Shown piece by piece: positions 55,845 through 64,000 of a stretch of DNA of 64,000 nt. The position numbers and the translations under genes are program-made. The notes beneath the pieces were generated by a model that was given only the letters and a program-made list of their open reading frames with translations, had not been told where the DNA came from and did no database searches. This stretch comes from Deroplatys truncata (taxonomy: Eukaryota > Arthropoda > Insecta > Mantodea > Mantidae), in assembly GCA_030765065.1 (NCBI GenBank), contig CM060989.1, positions 57,736,001 through 57,800,000 of the forward strand, given 5' to 3'. The stretch's first letter is position 1, and every line of letters begins with the position of its first letter.

Positions 55845-56087
55845 ATGACAGAAGGTGGCTGGTGTGGAAGGGGTGATAAACCCAGAATATTCCCCAAGAG
55901 GCAGGTGAATATCTGTTACAACTCGCCAAAGGCAGCTTGTGTTGATAAGGCTCTCTATGACACATTACGTCATGAAGCTCTTCTTGGGGAGCGTGTGCTG
56001 CAGTTAACTGTACCCAAGAAATCTGCTGACACATGGACTATGAAGCATGGTGACCTTTGCAGGATAACTGTGGTAGAAGGTTCCCAG
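55845..56087 (+). CDS. DUF1989 (urea-carboxylase-associated) family protein, first visible exon
   Basis: From ATG 55845 the exon encodes 81 residues in phase 0 to a CAG/GTAACT donor at 56088: MTEGGWCGRGDKPRIFPKRQ, a region YDTLRHEALLGERVLQLTVP, then KKSADTWTMKHGDLCRITVV and EGSQ. R-V-L-x-x-x-V-P-x-x-S-A-x-x-W-x-x-x-x-G-D-L-C-R-I-x-x-x-E-G-x-Q-V-G-D is the core start of the DUF1989 domain, known from bacteria and fungi. Some bacterial members act with urea/guanidine carboxylase systems, where a subunit pair removes ammonia from carboxyguanidine. The role in an animal is unknown to me. Nothing in the visible part suggests decay. Later exons lie outside the window. ATG 55845 is the first good start, but an upstream exon is possible. 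Confidence 0.75.
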
Positions 56088-56619
56088 GTAACTATACTTC
56101 TTTTGTTTTTGTTAATGGATTTGTTGCAGTAAATTATGGTAATCGACATGCAAACTATTTTATGACAAGAATTAAAAAACGTTTATAAACCATTAAATAC
56201 GTAACTGTAACATATATTAAATGGAAAAAAAATCTTTTCATAAAATATGTTCTTTTAGAAGCTTGCTGATTAAGCTAAAAAAGTTAATAGTGTTTTCTAG
56301 CTTTGATAATGAATGTTATGAATTATTAATGTTAACATTACTGAGAATCATTGTATCTAAATGCTTATTTAAGCAGTAAAATTCTATCATCCCACAATAT
56401 TTTATCCTCTTTCCTTTCATTATGTTTAAAATTTCCATTTCATTTGATATTATGAGGCTTTTATAACAGATTTGATACACTGAGCATATTCATTTCAGAT
56501 TAAATATTTATTCTTCAAATTTGGCTGCTTTGATTGAAAGTTCTTTTAAATATTGCTTTAGGTAAACCTAAAATTATCTTCACTGTTTAGACAGAACATG
56601 TATTCTTTTAATTTTTCAG
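56088..56619 (+). other. Intron 1 of the DUF1989 gene
   Basis: A 532-bp AT-rich intron with GTAACT donor and TTTTTCAG acceptor. No repeat is recognised. Confidence 0.6.
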
Positions 56620-56677
56620 GTTGGTGATGTTAATTTTTGGAACCTTCAAAATCCAAAGGAAGAGAGATTTTATTCAG
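56620..56677 (+). CDS. DUF1989 family protein, second visible exon
   Basis: The exon follows TTTTTCAG and is 58 bases, reading VGDVNFWNLQNPKEERFYS plus one base, then a GTGAGC donor at 56678. Joined to the first exon it gives EGSQ-VGDVNFWNLQNP, a textbook DUF1989 motif (Q-V-G-D-x-N-x-W-N-x-x-N-P-x-E-R-F). The family continues with a K-T-R-Q-L-H-x-x-H block, which I could not find in the remaining 7 kb. The intron is therefore longer than that. A mariner is inserted 20 bp beyond the donor. Confidence 0.8.
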
Positions 56678-56697
56678 GTGAGCAGGTATTCCAATTA

Positions 56698-57981
56698 CAA
56701 GGGCTGTCCCAGAAATACCCGAACTAACAAAGAAAACAAAAAAAATTTGGGAAAAAACATCTTTATTTCTCTACATACTCTCCTTTCAGCTCAATACACT
56801 TTTCCCAGCGATGTCCAATTGCTTTGATACTCTTTATAGTGAGAACTGTCAAGTTCTGCAAAATATCCATCAACTGCAGACTCCACCTCTTCATTCTTAG
56901 CAAATCTGTTACCACCAAGCCATTTCTTCAATTTTGGAAACAGAAAATAATCAGAGGGGGCTAAGTCTGGTATAGGGTGCATGAGGAAGCAGTTCAAACT
57001 TTAACTCATTGATTTTTGGCTATGAAGGTAATGGATGTGTGAACTGGTGCATTGTCTTGATGAAACAGAACTTCCTTTTTCACTGAATGTGGCCATTTTT
57101 GCTTGATTTCATCATTCAAACGCTGCAATAGGTTTGCACAATACTCGCCATTGATTGCTTTTCCTTTTTGAAGATAATGAAAATTATCCTACGCACATCC
57201 CAAAACACTGATATCATGACCTTGCCTGCAGATGGAACTGTCTTCGCCTTCTTTGGAGCCAATTCTCCCCTTTCAATCCACTGTTTTGACTGTTCCTTCA
57301 TCTCAGATGTGAAGTGATGGACCCATGTTTCATCCATGGTTATGAATCGACGCAAAAACTCGGCTTTATTGCAGCGAAACATCACCAAACACTCGACTGA
57401 AACATCCTCACGATGCTGCTTTTGTTTCATTGTGAGTAAATACGGCACCCATCTTGCGCACAGCTTTCTCATGTCTAAATTTTCAGTCAGTATGCGACGT
57501 ACACCACTTTTTGAAATGCCTACGATGTCTGCTAGCTTGCGCACTTTTAGTCCACTATCATTCAATACCATTTTATGGATTTTCTTAATAATTTCTGGCA
57601 TGGTCACCTCATTTGCAATGTTCATCTTGGCAGCTTGTACAGCCTACCTAAACTCTGCCACCCAATATTTTACTGTTTTAAACGAAGGAGCAGACTCCCC
57701 CAAAGTAGAATCTAGCTCAGCTTTAATATTAGTTGGACTAAGACCTTTCAAATGAAAGTATTGTATCACATAACAATGACCAGTTTTATCCATATTTACA
57801 AATTCGCTGAGAGAGTTCACTATAAATGGCTGCCAAACAATTACTAAACAGCATAGCATCGTCAAACTTCAAACTTAAGCTTTATAAGGGGGTACTTTCT
57901 ACCATAGTCATTTGTTTGAAACAACAATCGCTATCTATATATATATATACGTTAGGTTGGGTACTTCTGTCACAGCCCTTG
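56698..57981 (-). mobile_element. Mariner transposon (copy 2 of the family at 21172)
   Basis: The ends CAAGGGCTGTCCCAGAAATA and the inverse of CAAGGGCTGTGACAGAAGTA lie between TA dinucleotides at 56696-56697 and 57982-57983; 1284 bp. On the - strand: MDKTGHCYVIQYFHLKGLSP (57800), VKYWVAEFR, and after a short break VTMPEIIKKIHKMVLNDSGL, KLADIVGISKSGVRRILTEN, MRKLCARWVPYLL. The first Asp is in RFITMDETWVHHFTSEMKEQ, then PSAGKVMISVFWDVR. The third Asp is in PDLAPSDYFLFPKLK (about 56960-56920). Gaps and shifts around 57100 remove the second Asp region. It lies antisense in the DUF1989 intron. Confidence 0.92.
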
Positions 57982-57983
57982 TA

Positions 57984-58360
57984 TCTCCAACTTCACTGAT
58001 GTTGTTATGTAAAATGCCAGAATGTTATAGGTTAGAATTCCCACCTAAAAGAAACTCTCCATTTTCACCAATGAATGCATCCTGATAAAGTTACTTTAAT
58101 GTACTTAATAATTTTTAATGTCTTAAGGCTTTTTATGCAACAGGTGCCTCAAATATCCTAACCCATGACATAACGAAAATCCACGCAATCAAAGACATTG
58201 ATCATAATTGCATTAATTGAAGCATAGTCCAAGAACAATGCAGAAATAAAGGGAGCAATGAATGGATTTAGTGGAATTGGCACATTTTCAACAATGTTAG
58301 GTTACATTTATTGCACCACATATAGGAATCTGGTAATTTAAAGTGGTCAGTGCTGAAATT
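57984..58360 (+). other. Intron sequence without recognised features
   Basis: Nothing is recognised. Confidence 0.3.
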
Positions 58361-58367
58361 TGAAGTC

Positions 58368-58665
58368 GTTATCGTGGTATAGGGGTAGCATGTGCATCTC
58401 ATATTCTAGAGGTTCTGAGTTCAAATCTTGTCTGGGGATAACATTTTTTTCCTTTGTTTTTTCTGCCTCTCTTTCTGCATTTGACTATCGTTTTTCCCTT
58501 TGTATCTATAACAATATGTATAATACAGCTAGTTCGAGAAAGGTTTATCTCATTAAAATGAAATGGATAGGAAAATAAACTTTCATAAAAATAATTTGTA
58601 TACCTACTAATAAACAATAGAGGGTAGAGAAAGTCATGCGAATGTAACACATCAGAATTTTTTTG
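58368..58665 (+). repeat. tRNA-Met-like SINE
   Basis: The head GTTATCGTGGTATAGGGGTA, GCATGTGCATCTCATATTC, TAGAGGTTCTGAGTTCAAAT, CTTGTCTGGGGATAAC can be drawn as a tRNA with a GTTATC/GATAAC acceptor stem and a CTCATA anticodon loop (CAT, Met). Its D and T stems are weak. A T-rich stretch follows, then the body ending GGTAGAGAAAGTCATGCGAA at about 58645. That end matches blocks near 9210, 9438 and, inverted, 63060. Confidence 0.65.
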
Positions 58666-59245
58666 TTGTTAACAGAACGTTTATCAAGATTTTTGCGAAT
58701 TGTAATTTTGTTATTGGCAGTTATCTATTAATATTATATATTGATGTGATGTTAACCTTAGTATTGCAATTAATGTTTCACATTCCGAGCCATTGTTGAC
58801 ACATGGCTGAGGAAGTTTATAATACAAGCTTTCATTTCCTAACATCAGCAGTTGGATTAATTTGTGTAATAATAAAATAGTGGCTACTTGAGCATTGTAT
58901 ACCTGCACCGTTGAATCTCTGCATTTGACAGTTTGCGTGACTTTGCGTAACGTTGGCTATATTGTGGTTGCGACATTGCCAGAGTGGTTAGTAAACGAAA
59001 ACAGCTGATTGTTCTCCTTTCTATCGTGTCTAAGCCGCATACAAAAAGTGTACGTAAGTAGTGAACGTCAATGAATAATAACTATTTTGTATTATTATTA
59101 TTATTAATTGAAAATAACTCAGCATAAACATTGCAACGTATGTAGAATAAATTAGCACTTTTGAAATATAAAACAAAATAGTGCAAACGTGCCTGCTACA
59201 ATGAGGAGAAATAAAACAAATTATAAGCTGCGATAACAAAGTTAT
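58666..59245. other. Intron sequence without recognised features
   Basis: Nothing is recognised. Confidence 0.3.
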
Positions 59246-59247
59246 TT

Positions 59248-59541
59248 TTACTCATGCTGCGTTCCAGATGGTTCAGGAATTTTGTCCTCTTTCTCTTGGA
59301 GGTTCACTCCCTTGTAAATAACAGTTCTTGTGATTAGTTCAAGAGCTGCCGCAGTTCGTTGCACGGCTTTATCAGCAGGAATAGAGGGATGCCCATGAAC
59401 CTTCACGTACTCCTCCTCTTCAAAGAATTCTCAGGTACTTCTTAACAGTTCCAATGCCTGACTATTAAATGGTACATCTCGACGCAAAGGATTTTCATTT
59501 TGTGAATTAGCACTCGGTGATCGGTGTCGTTTTTGAGGCAT
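59248..59541 (-). pseudogene. HTH-type transposase N-terminal fragment (one in-frame stop)
   Basis: From ATG at 59541 leftward the frame is MPQKRHRSPSANSQNENPLR, RDVPFNSQALELLRST, stop, then EFFEEEEYVKVHGHPSIPAD, KAVQRTAAALELITRTVIYK, GVNLQEKEDKIPEPSGTQHE, stop: 97 residues apart from one TGA. K-A-V-x-R-T-A-A-A-L-x-x-x-x-x-T-V looks like a helix-turn-helix of the kind that starts DDE_3/Tc1-related transposases. The single stop and otherwise coherent protein suggest recent decay, or a C-to-T change in an Arg codon. It lies antisense to DUF1989. A host gene exon cannot be excluded. Confidence 0.45.
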
Positions 59542-59549
59542 TGTTGCAC

Positions 59550-60209
59550 TTCAAATCTTGTATAAATAATATGAAATAAATAAATATATATAAAATGTAA
59601 ATATATATGTATAATTGAACACCAACAATAACCACAGATATAAATAACAATGAACAATATTAGCTTGCAAAGAACAACTCGACACACGTGCAGGAGATTC
59701 ACAAACTGAAACACGTGGTTGGAAATAGCTACATCCGGCAACAGAGCTGTTTCCATTTCCGCTTCCTCTTGTCATAGACCACCTGAAATGCTGCCGTGTG
59801 ATTGGTTTAAGAAGTCTAACGGTTAAAGCTTTCCATCTGTCAAGTGCAATGGCAGGGGTGTAGTATAAATTCATCGCTTTGTTCATTAATACAATAGTTT
59901 TATTGTTTTCTATTCCCACATAGACAAAAACACAATACTGAACTTAAAAAGACTAAACTTATTTCATTTCAAATGCAATGGTAGCTTGTTTAACAATAAT
60001 CTATAACAGACTTAGTAATAATTACAAACCAGCATGGGAGTGTAAAAGGTATTCAAGAGAGAAATTCCTTAAAAATTTATAATAGGATTTGCTATAGAAA
60101 AGACATAGTAACTGAAGAGTGCAAATTTAAAGAAATACTGCTTATAGTTTACACTGTATTAACGGAATAGTGGAACTTAAGAAATTGAATATATGATATG
60201 TAGTATTAA
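59550..60209. other. Intron sequence without recognised features
   Basis: AT-rich. Several ORFs on the - strand, without recognisable family. Confidence 0.3.
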
Positions 60210-60211
60210 TA

Positions 60212-62510
60212 CGAGGGTGAGTCAATAAATAAGTTGCAAATGTCAGTTTACAGTTTGACATATATAAATTCTGCATGTATATTTTGCCAGCACATAATAG
60301 CATACGAATGCTTGTTGTAGCGGGTGTACAACATCACGTAGGCAGCTGATCAGTTAGTGGCAGCCAGAAGATAATCGAGGGTGCGTTGCAGGAGTGTACA
60401 TGAGAAGAACAGCATGCAGTTATGCATCTTTTTGTGAGCAAAAGGATTTTCCACGGAAGTGCATAGTGAAATACATCCCATGTGTGGTGAGAACTATTTA
60501 TCATGGAAAGTGTGTTCAATTGGATTCAGAAGTTTAACATAGGAAGGAAGAGCATCAGAGATCAGAAGCATCCTGGTCGTCCTGTGGAGATGTCAACAGT
60601 ATGACACCTTGCATGTCCCAAAACACAGTGAGCAAATGCTTGCAGGCTGATGGAATCATCCTGAACCTTTTTTGGGGGGGATCGGATGTTTCCCACTGTG
60701 CACAAACTTTGAGAATCTTCAGTATCTTATGGATGATGTTTTAAGCAATTCCATGTGAGCAACCTACAACATGTGCTATGTCATTGATCGTTACATGCCT
60801 GTCATTACGAATGATTTGTTCCACACGCTACACTGTGGTTTTAGTTGACACCTGCGCAAGACAATTCTGATCTCTGAGGCTTCGCCTTCTTGTGTTAAAC
60901 TTCTGCATCCTTTTGAACACAGCTTTCCATGATAAACAGTTCTCACCATACATGGGATGCATTTTGCGATGCACTTCTTCTATTGACAGTTCTTTTACCC
61001 ACAAAAAATACACAACCACACGCTGTTCTTCTCGTGTACACTCCTGCAACATCTGCCATTATCTTCTTCTGGCTGTCACTAACTGACAAGGTGCCTACGT
61101 TGTGTCAAACAGTTGCTACAAAAGCATACATATGAGGTGTGATAAAAAAATAACGGGAATTTTTGTTTTTCTTAAAGAATTTTATTTAATCATCAACATC
61201 AACCTTGTCCCCTTCAAAATAATCCCCCTCAGATATAATACACTTGTGCCAGCGCTTTTGCCAATCTTGGAAGCACTTCTGGAACTCACTTTTCGTTATG
61301 GTGTTCAGCGATTCTGTTTTTACCTCATCAATGTTGGCAAAACGTCATCCGTTCATGGTTCTCTTCAGCTTCAGGAATAGAAGTTGCATGGGGCCATGCC
61401 CAGTGAATATGATAGCTGAGGCAGCATAACAGTTTTGTTTTTTGCCAAAAAGTTGCGAACAAGCACTGAGGTGTGAGTGAGTACATTATCGTAATGCAAT
61501 TTCCACGAGTGGTTTTGACACACTTCTGGTCATTTTCTTCAAATTGCTTCACGCAAACGGCGCATAACTTCCAGGTAGTATTCCTTATTAACTGTATGAC
61601 CATAAGGCAGGAACTCTTGATGCACTTTCCTAGTGTAATCAAAGAAAACTGTGAGAAGAACCTTCACATGTGATTGAACTTGTCAAATTTTTTCGGTCTT
61701 GGCTCTTCAGGCAGTTTTCATTGGGATGATTGGGCCTTAGTTTTGACGTCATACCCATATATCCATGTTTTATCACCTGTTATAACCTTCTTTAGAAGTT
61801 TAGATCATTTTAAACTTCATTGAGCAATTCCTGAATGATGTCTATGCAACATCATTTTTGGTCGAAATTCAACAATTTCAGGACAAACTTTGCTGCTGCA
61901 CGTTTCATGCCCAAAACATCCGAAAAAATTGCTGAGCATGAGCCAAAGAATATGCTGACATCATCAGCAACCTCTCTGATGGTGATTCGGAGATTTTCCA
62001 AAACTATTTTCTTTACTTCTTCCACATTGTCATCCGTAATTGATGTACTAGGGCATATCCAGGTTGGTGGTCATCTTCTCGACCCTCTTTGAAATGTTCA
62101 TACCACTCGTAAACTCTTGTCTTACTCATAGTAGATTTGCCAAAAGCCACAGTCAACATTTCGAATGCGGTGCTATACTTTATTCTGTTCAAGCAAAATT
62201 TAATACAAACCCATCTTTTTCGAAAGCAACAATTCACCGTGCACTCAAAAACACATCTAACTTTTTCGACTGTCAACAATAAACTAAATATTCAAAACCG
62301 CTGAAAATGCAAACATACATCAGGAACATGTGTACCAAAGATAAAACAAAAGTTTTGAACATGGGATGTATAAAGCTCGCAAAATTAAAAAAATTCCTGT
62401 TTTTTCTTTTTATCACACCTCGTATGCTGCTATCTACTGGCAAAATACACACATGGAATTTAAATATGTTATATGGTAAACTGAAGTTGTAAATGAATAA
62501 ATGATTGTGC
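60212..62510. mobile_element. Foldback mariner derivative (two inverted 5' halves), interrupted by another mariner
   Basis: The left half (60212-60610, +) starts CGAGGGTGAGTCAATAAATA after TA and reads GVLQECT-like, a YGENYLSWK-like stretch and WIQKFNIGRKSIRDQKHPGR of a mariner N-terminus. The right half (61130 down to about 60690, -) reads the same part inverted: MLQECTREEQRVVVYFLWVK, LSIEEVHRKMHPMYGENCLS, WKAVFKRMQKFNTRRRS. Its outermost 85 bp lie at 62425-62510, split off by the mariner at 61133-62422. The catalytic core is absent. Confidence 0.7.
61133..62422 (-). mobile_element. Mariner transposon nested in the foldback mariner
   Basis: The ends TGAGGTGTGATAAAAAAATA and the inverse of CGAGGTGTGATAAAAAGAAA are flanked by TA (61131-61132, 62423-62424); 1290 bp. 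On the - strand: RWVCIKFCLNRIKYSTAFEM, LTVAFGKSTMSKTRVYEWYE, HFKEGREDD (62225-62075), then broken frames. A TWKLCAVCVKQFEENDQKCV stretch is at 61595-61540 and a C-terminus lies near 61250. The transposase is dead. Confidence 0.85.
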
Positions 62511-62592
62511 TTACTTCAATGGTTATCGTTACTGAAAGTGCCTATTTTGAACTTCTTATAATGCCTATTATTTGCTTGTCTATTTTAAGTTT

Positions 62593-62860
62593 TTAGTGCC
62601 TGTTGTGCCAAGTGCTAGTCAAGTCTAGTTTGGAATGCCCTGAACTATCATCTTGAATGGATGTACGATTGCACTTAAACTCAACAGTCCATATTTTAAC
62701 TGTTAAAAACAAAGGGAAAGAATACTTTAATATTGAATCTAACTCCTTTTGTATTTCCATTCTGGTTAAACCCTTCAAAACGAAGTACTTATCATAGCAC
62801 ATATTTCAGTTTTATCCATTTTGTAGAATATGTTAACACTAGTCTGTTTACATGATCATC
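62593..62860 (-). mobile_element. Mariner N-terminal fragment
   Basis: The - strand reads MCYDKYFVLKGLTRMEIQKE, LDSILKYSFPLFLTVKIWTV, EFKCNRTSIQDDSSG. This aligns with the N-terminus of the mariners at 21172 and 56698 (YVIQYFHLKGLSSTNIKAEL, DSTMGESAPSFTTVKYWVAE, FRQGRTSNQDEHRSGRP). No ends are seen. Confidence 0.6.
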
Positions 62861-64000
62861 ACAAACAAATGACTACGCTTATGCATCTGAAACTTTACAG
62901 CATGGATAAAGGATAATACTTAACAACTATCATAGTAATTTGGCCATCTTCACATCATCTCTGAGTCTGACTGAGTACTTAATGCCCTTGGCATATTATT
63001 TTGCAACAGTATAAGCATAAAAGAAGGATCTTATGTGATATGTTCACATGACTTTCTCTACCCACTGTCAGTTATTAGTGGGTATAAAACTCTTGTTACT
63101 GAAGCTTATTTTTCTACATTTTAAACCAAATAAACCTTTGCAGAAATAGCTGCATTACACATTTTGTTATAGATACAAAGGGAACAGCAGTGAAATGTTT
63201 AAGAACTGGATGCTATGCAGTGGCTTTAAAATTCCATACTCTTTCTATGCAATCATGAGAAACAACTGAATGTTGACAGGACTTTAAGAGAATGGCCAAG
63301 TAATGAATAATTCAAACCATTACTAACAGATATCTCAGAAATGGCCTATGCCACAAAGAGACTTATTTGAAATAAGTTGTGTGTTTTAAAGAAGTCTTCA
63401 TTTTTTATGTAGTAAGTTTTTGTCTATCACTTAATGTTTACCAGTTATACAAGATTATACAAAGTTCCGTATTGCAAATTAAACACAAGCTGTTTTAGTT
63501 CATAGACTTTTATTTTATTGCACGTCAACAAACACTGTAACTGAATGCCAACTGGTTACTAACCGACTGGCAGGTGGGCGGGTGGACCAGAGAACTGTAA
63601 GATCAGACATAGTCATACTAAGAAACCCCATCCTTTACCTCAGGTATGCTCATCTCCTTGCTTGGAGGTTGAAATGTGTTCGTATCACCAATTTGAAGTT
63701 AGACAGTTTTAAGTGCAGGTCACTTCTGTGTACTTAAAACTAGTAACATTTGGTTTTATACAAATTTGCTCAAATTATCTAAAAATTATGGGAACAACCG
63801 TGAGTTAAGTAATCTGCAATAATTAACATCAACCTTATCACTGCTACAGAAAGAATAATAACAAGAGTTTCCACTCTATACATTCCTTGAAATCTGGGCT
63901 GATTTTCCTGAGCCCTTTGCTGGTCTTAACTAAGAGAGTGGGACAACCTTGTAGCTTTATTCATTGTCATAGTTACCGATGAAAACAGAACAGAAAAGAG
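62861..64000. other. Right end of window: intron with two repeat scraps
   Basis: The inverted SINE-tail motif (CACATGACTTTCTCTACCCA) is at 63045-63070. A third, partial copy of the unclassified repeat (CTCAGAAATGGCCTATGCCA, then TTTTTTATGTAGTAAGTTTT) is at 63330-63440. No DUF1989 exon is recognised up to the window end. Confidence 0.4.

Noticed and set aside
58368-58445. Functional tRNA-Met gene
   Set aside because: CAT loop and acceptor stem are tRNA-like, but D and T stems are weak and the repeat body follows.
59442-59919. ORFs on the - strand right of the HTH fragment
   Set aside because: Overlapping frames with low-complexity Tyr/Ile-rich parts and no family; likely chance.

Overview
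The window is AT-rich animal nuclear DNA, most likely from an insect. A large-genome hemimetabolous insect such as a cockroach or termite would fit, but nothing here fixes the species. Evidence for a eukaryote: genes split by GT..AG introns, one more than 11 kb long; several tRNA-derived SINE families; and at least ten transposon superfamilies. I see no bacterial operon, phage, CRISPR array, rRNA gene or intact tRNA gene.

Only two host genes are visible, both on the + strand. (1) The 3' end of the gene for DNA polymerase eta (POLH), as exons 446-511, 8048-8202 and 19767-20892; the catalytic exons lie to the left of the window. The last exon encodes four UBZ-type zinc fingers and a C-terminal PCNA-binding motif. 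(2) The start of a gene for a DUF1989 (urea-carboxylase-associated) protein, exons 55845-56087 and 56620-56677, continuing beyond the window. The 35 kb between them holds no convincing host gene.

Most of the rest is transposable elements, many with ends that can be placed to the base. POLH intron 1 (512-8047) holds a LINE piece, an inverted pair of Penelope-like (PLE) ends, a Cys-rich repetitive ORF and a hAT element with a perfect 8-bp target duplication (5102-7238). POLH intron 2 (8203-19766) holds an unclassified repeat, a LINE RNase H piece, a short hAT (11449-12093) and a Tigger/pogo-like element (12419-19660). That Tigger has been invaded by a mariner, itself cut by a PLE, by a hAT (15399-17405) and by a foldback element.

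The intergenic part (20893-55844) carries mariners (21172-22459, 29972-31291), a second PLE with an inverted arm, Tigger pieces, several LINE 3' ends, a palindromic SINE pair, a gag/protease-like remnant, a Tc1 (44467-45697), a P-element-like piece, a Merlin transposase interrupted by an 86-bp minisatellite, a split ~125-bp satellite, a Mutator-like transposase and a CGGBP1-like hAT (53239-55428). The right part (56698-64000) holds a mariner 20 bp inside a DUF1989 intron, a tRNA-Met-like SINE, an orphan transposase HTH fragment and a foldback mariner containing another mariner.

Nearly all transposase and reverse-transcriptase frames are broken, so this looks like a slowly eroding graveyard. 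The points most worth a second look are the expanded UBZ array of Pol eta, the DUF1989 gene in an animal genome, the minisatellite apparently grown from Merlin coding sequence, and the repeated inverted-arm structure with hammerhead-like motifs in the PLEs.
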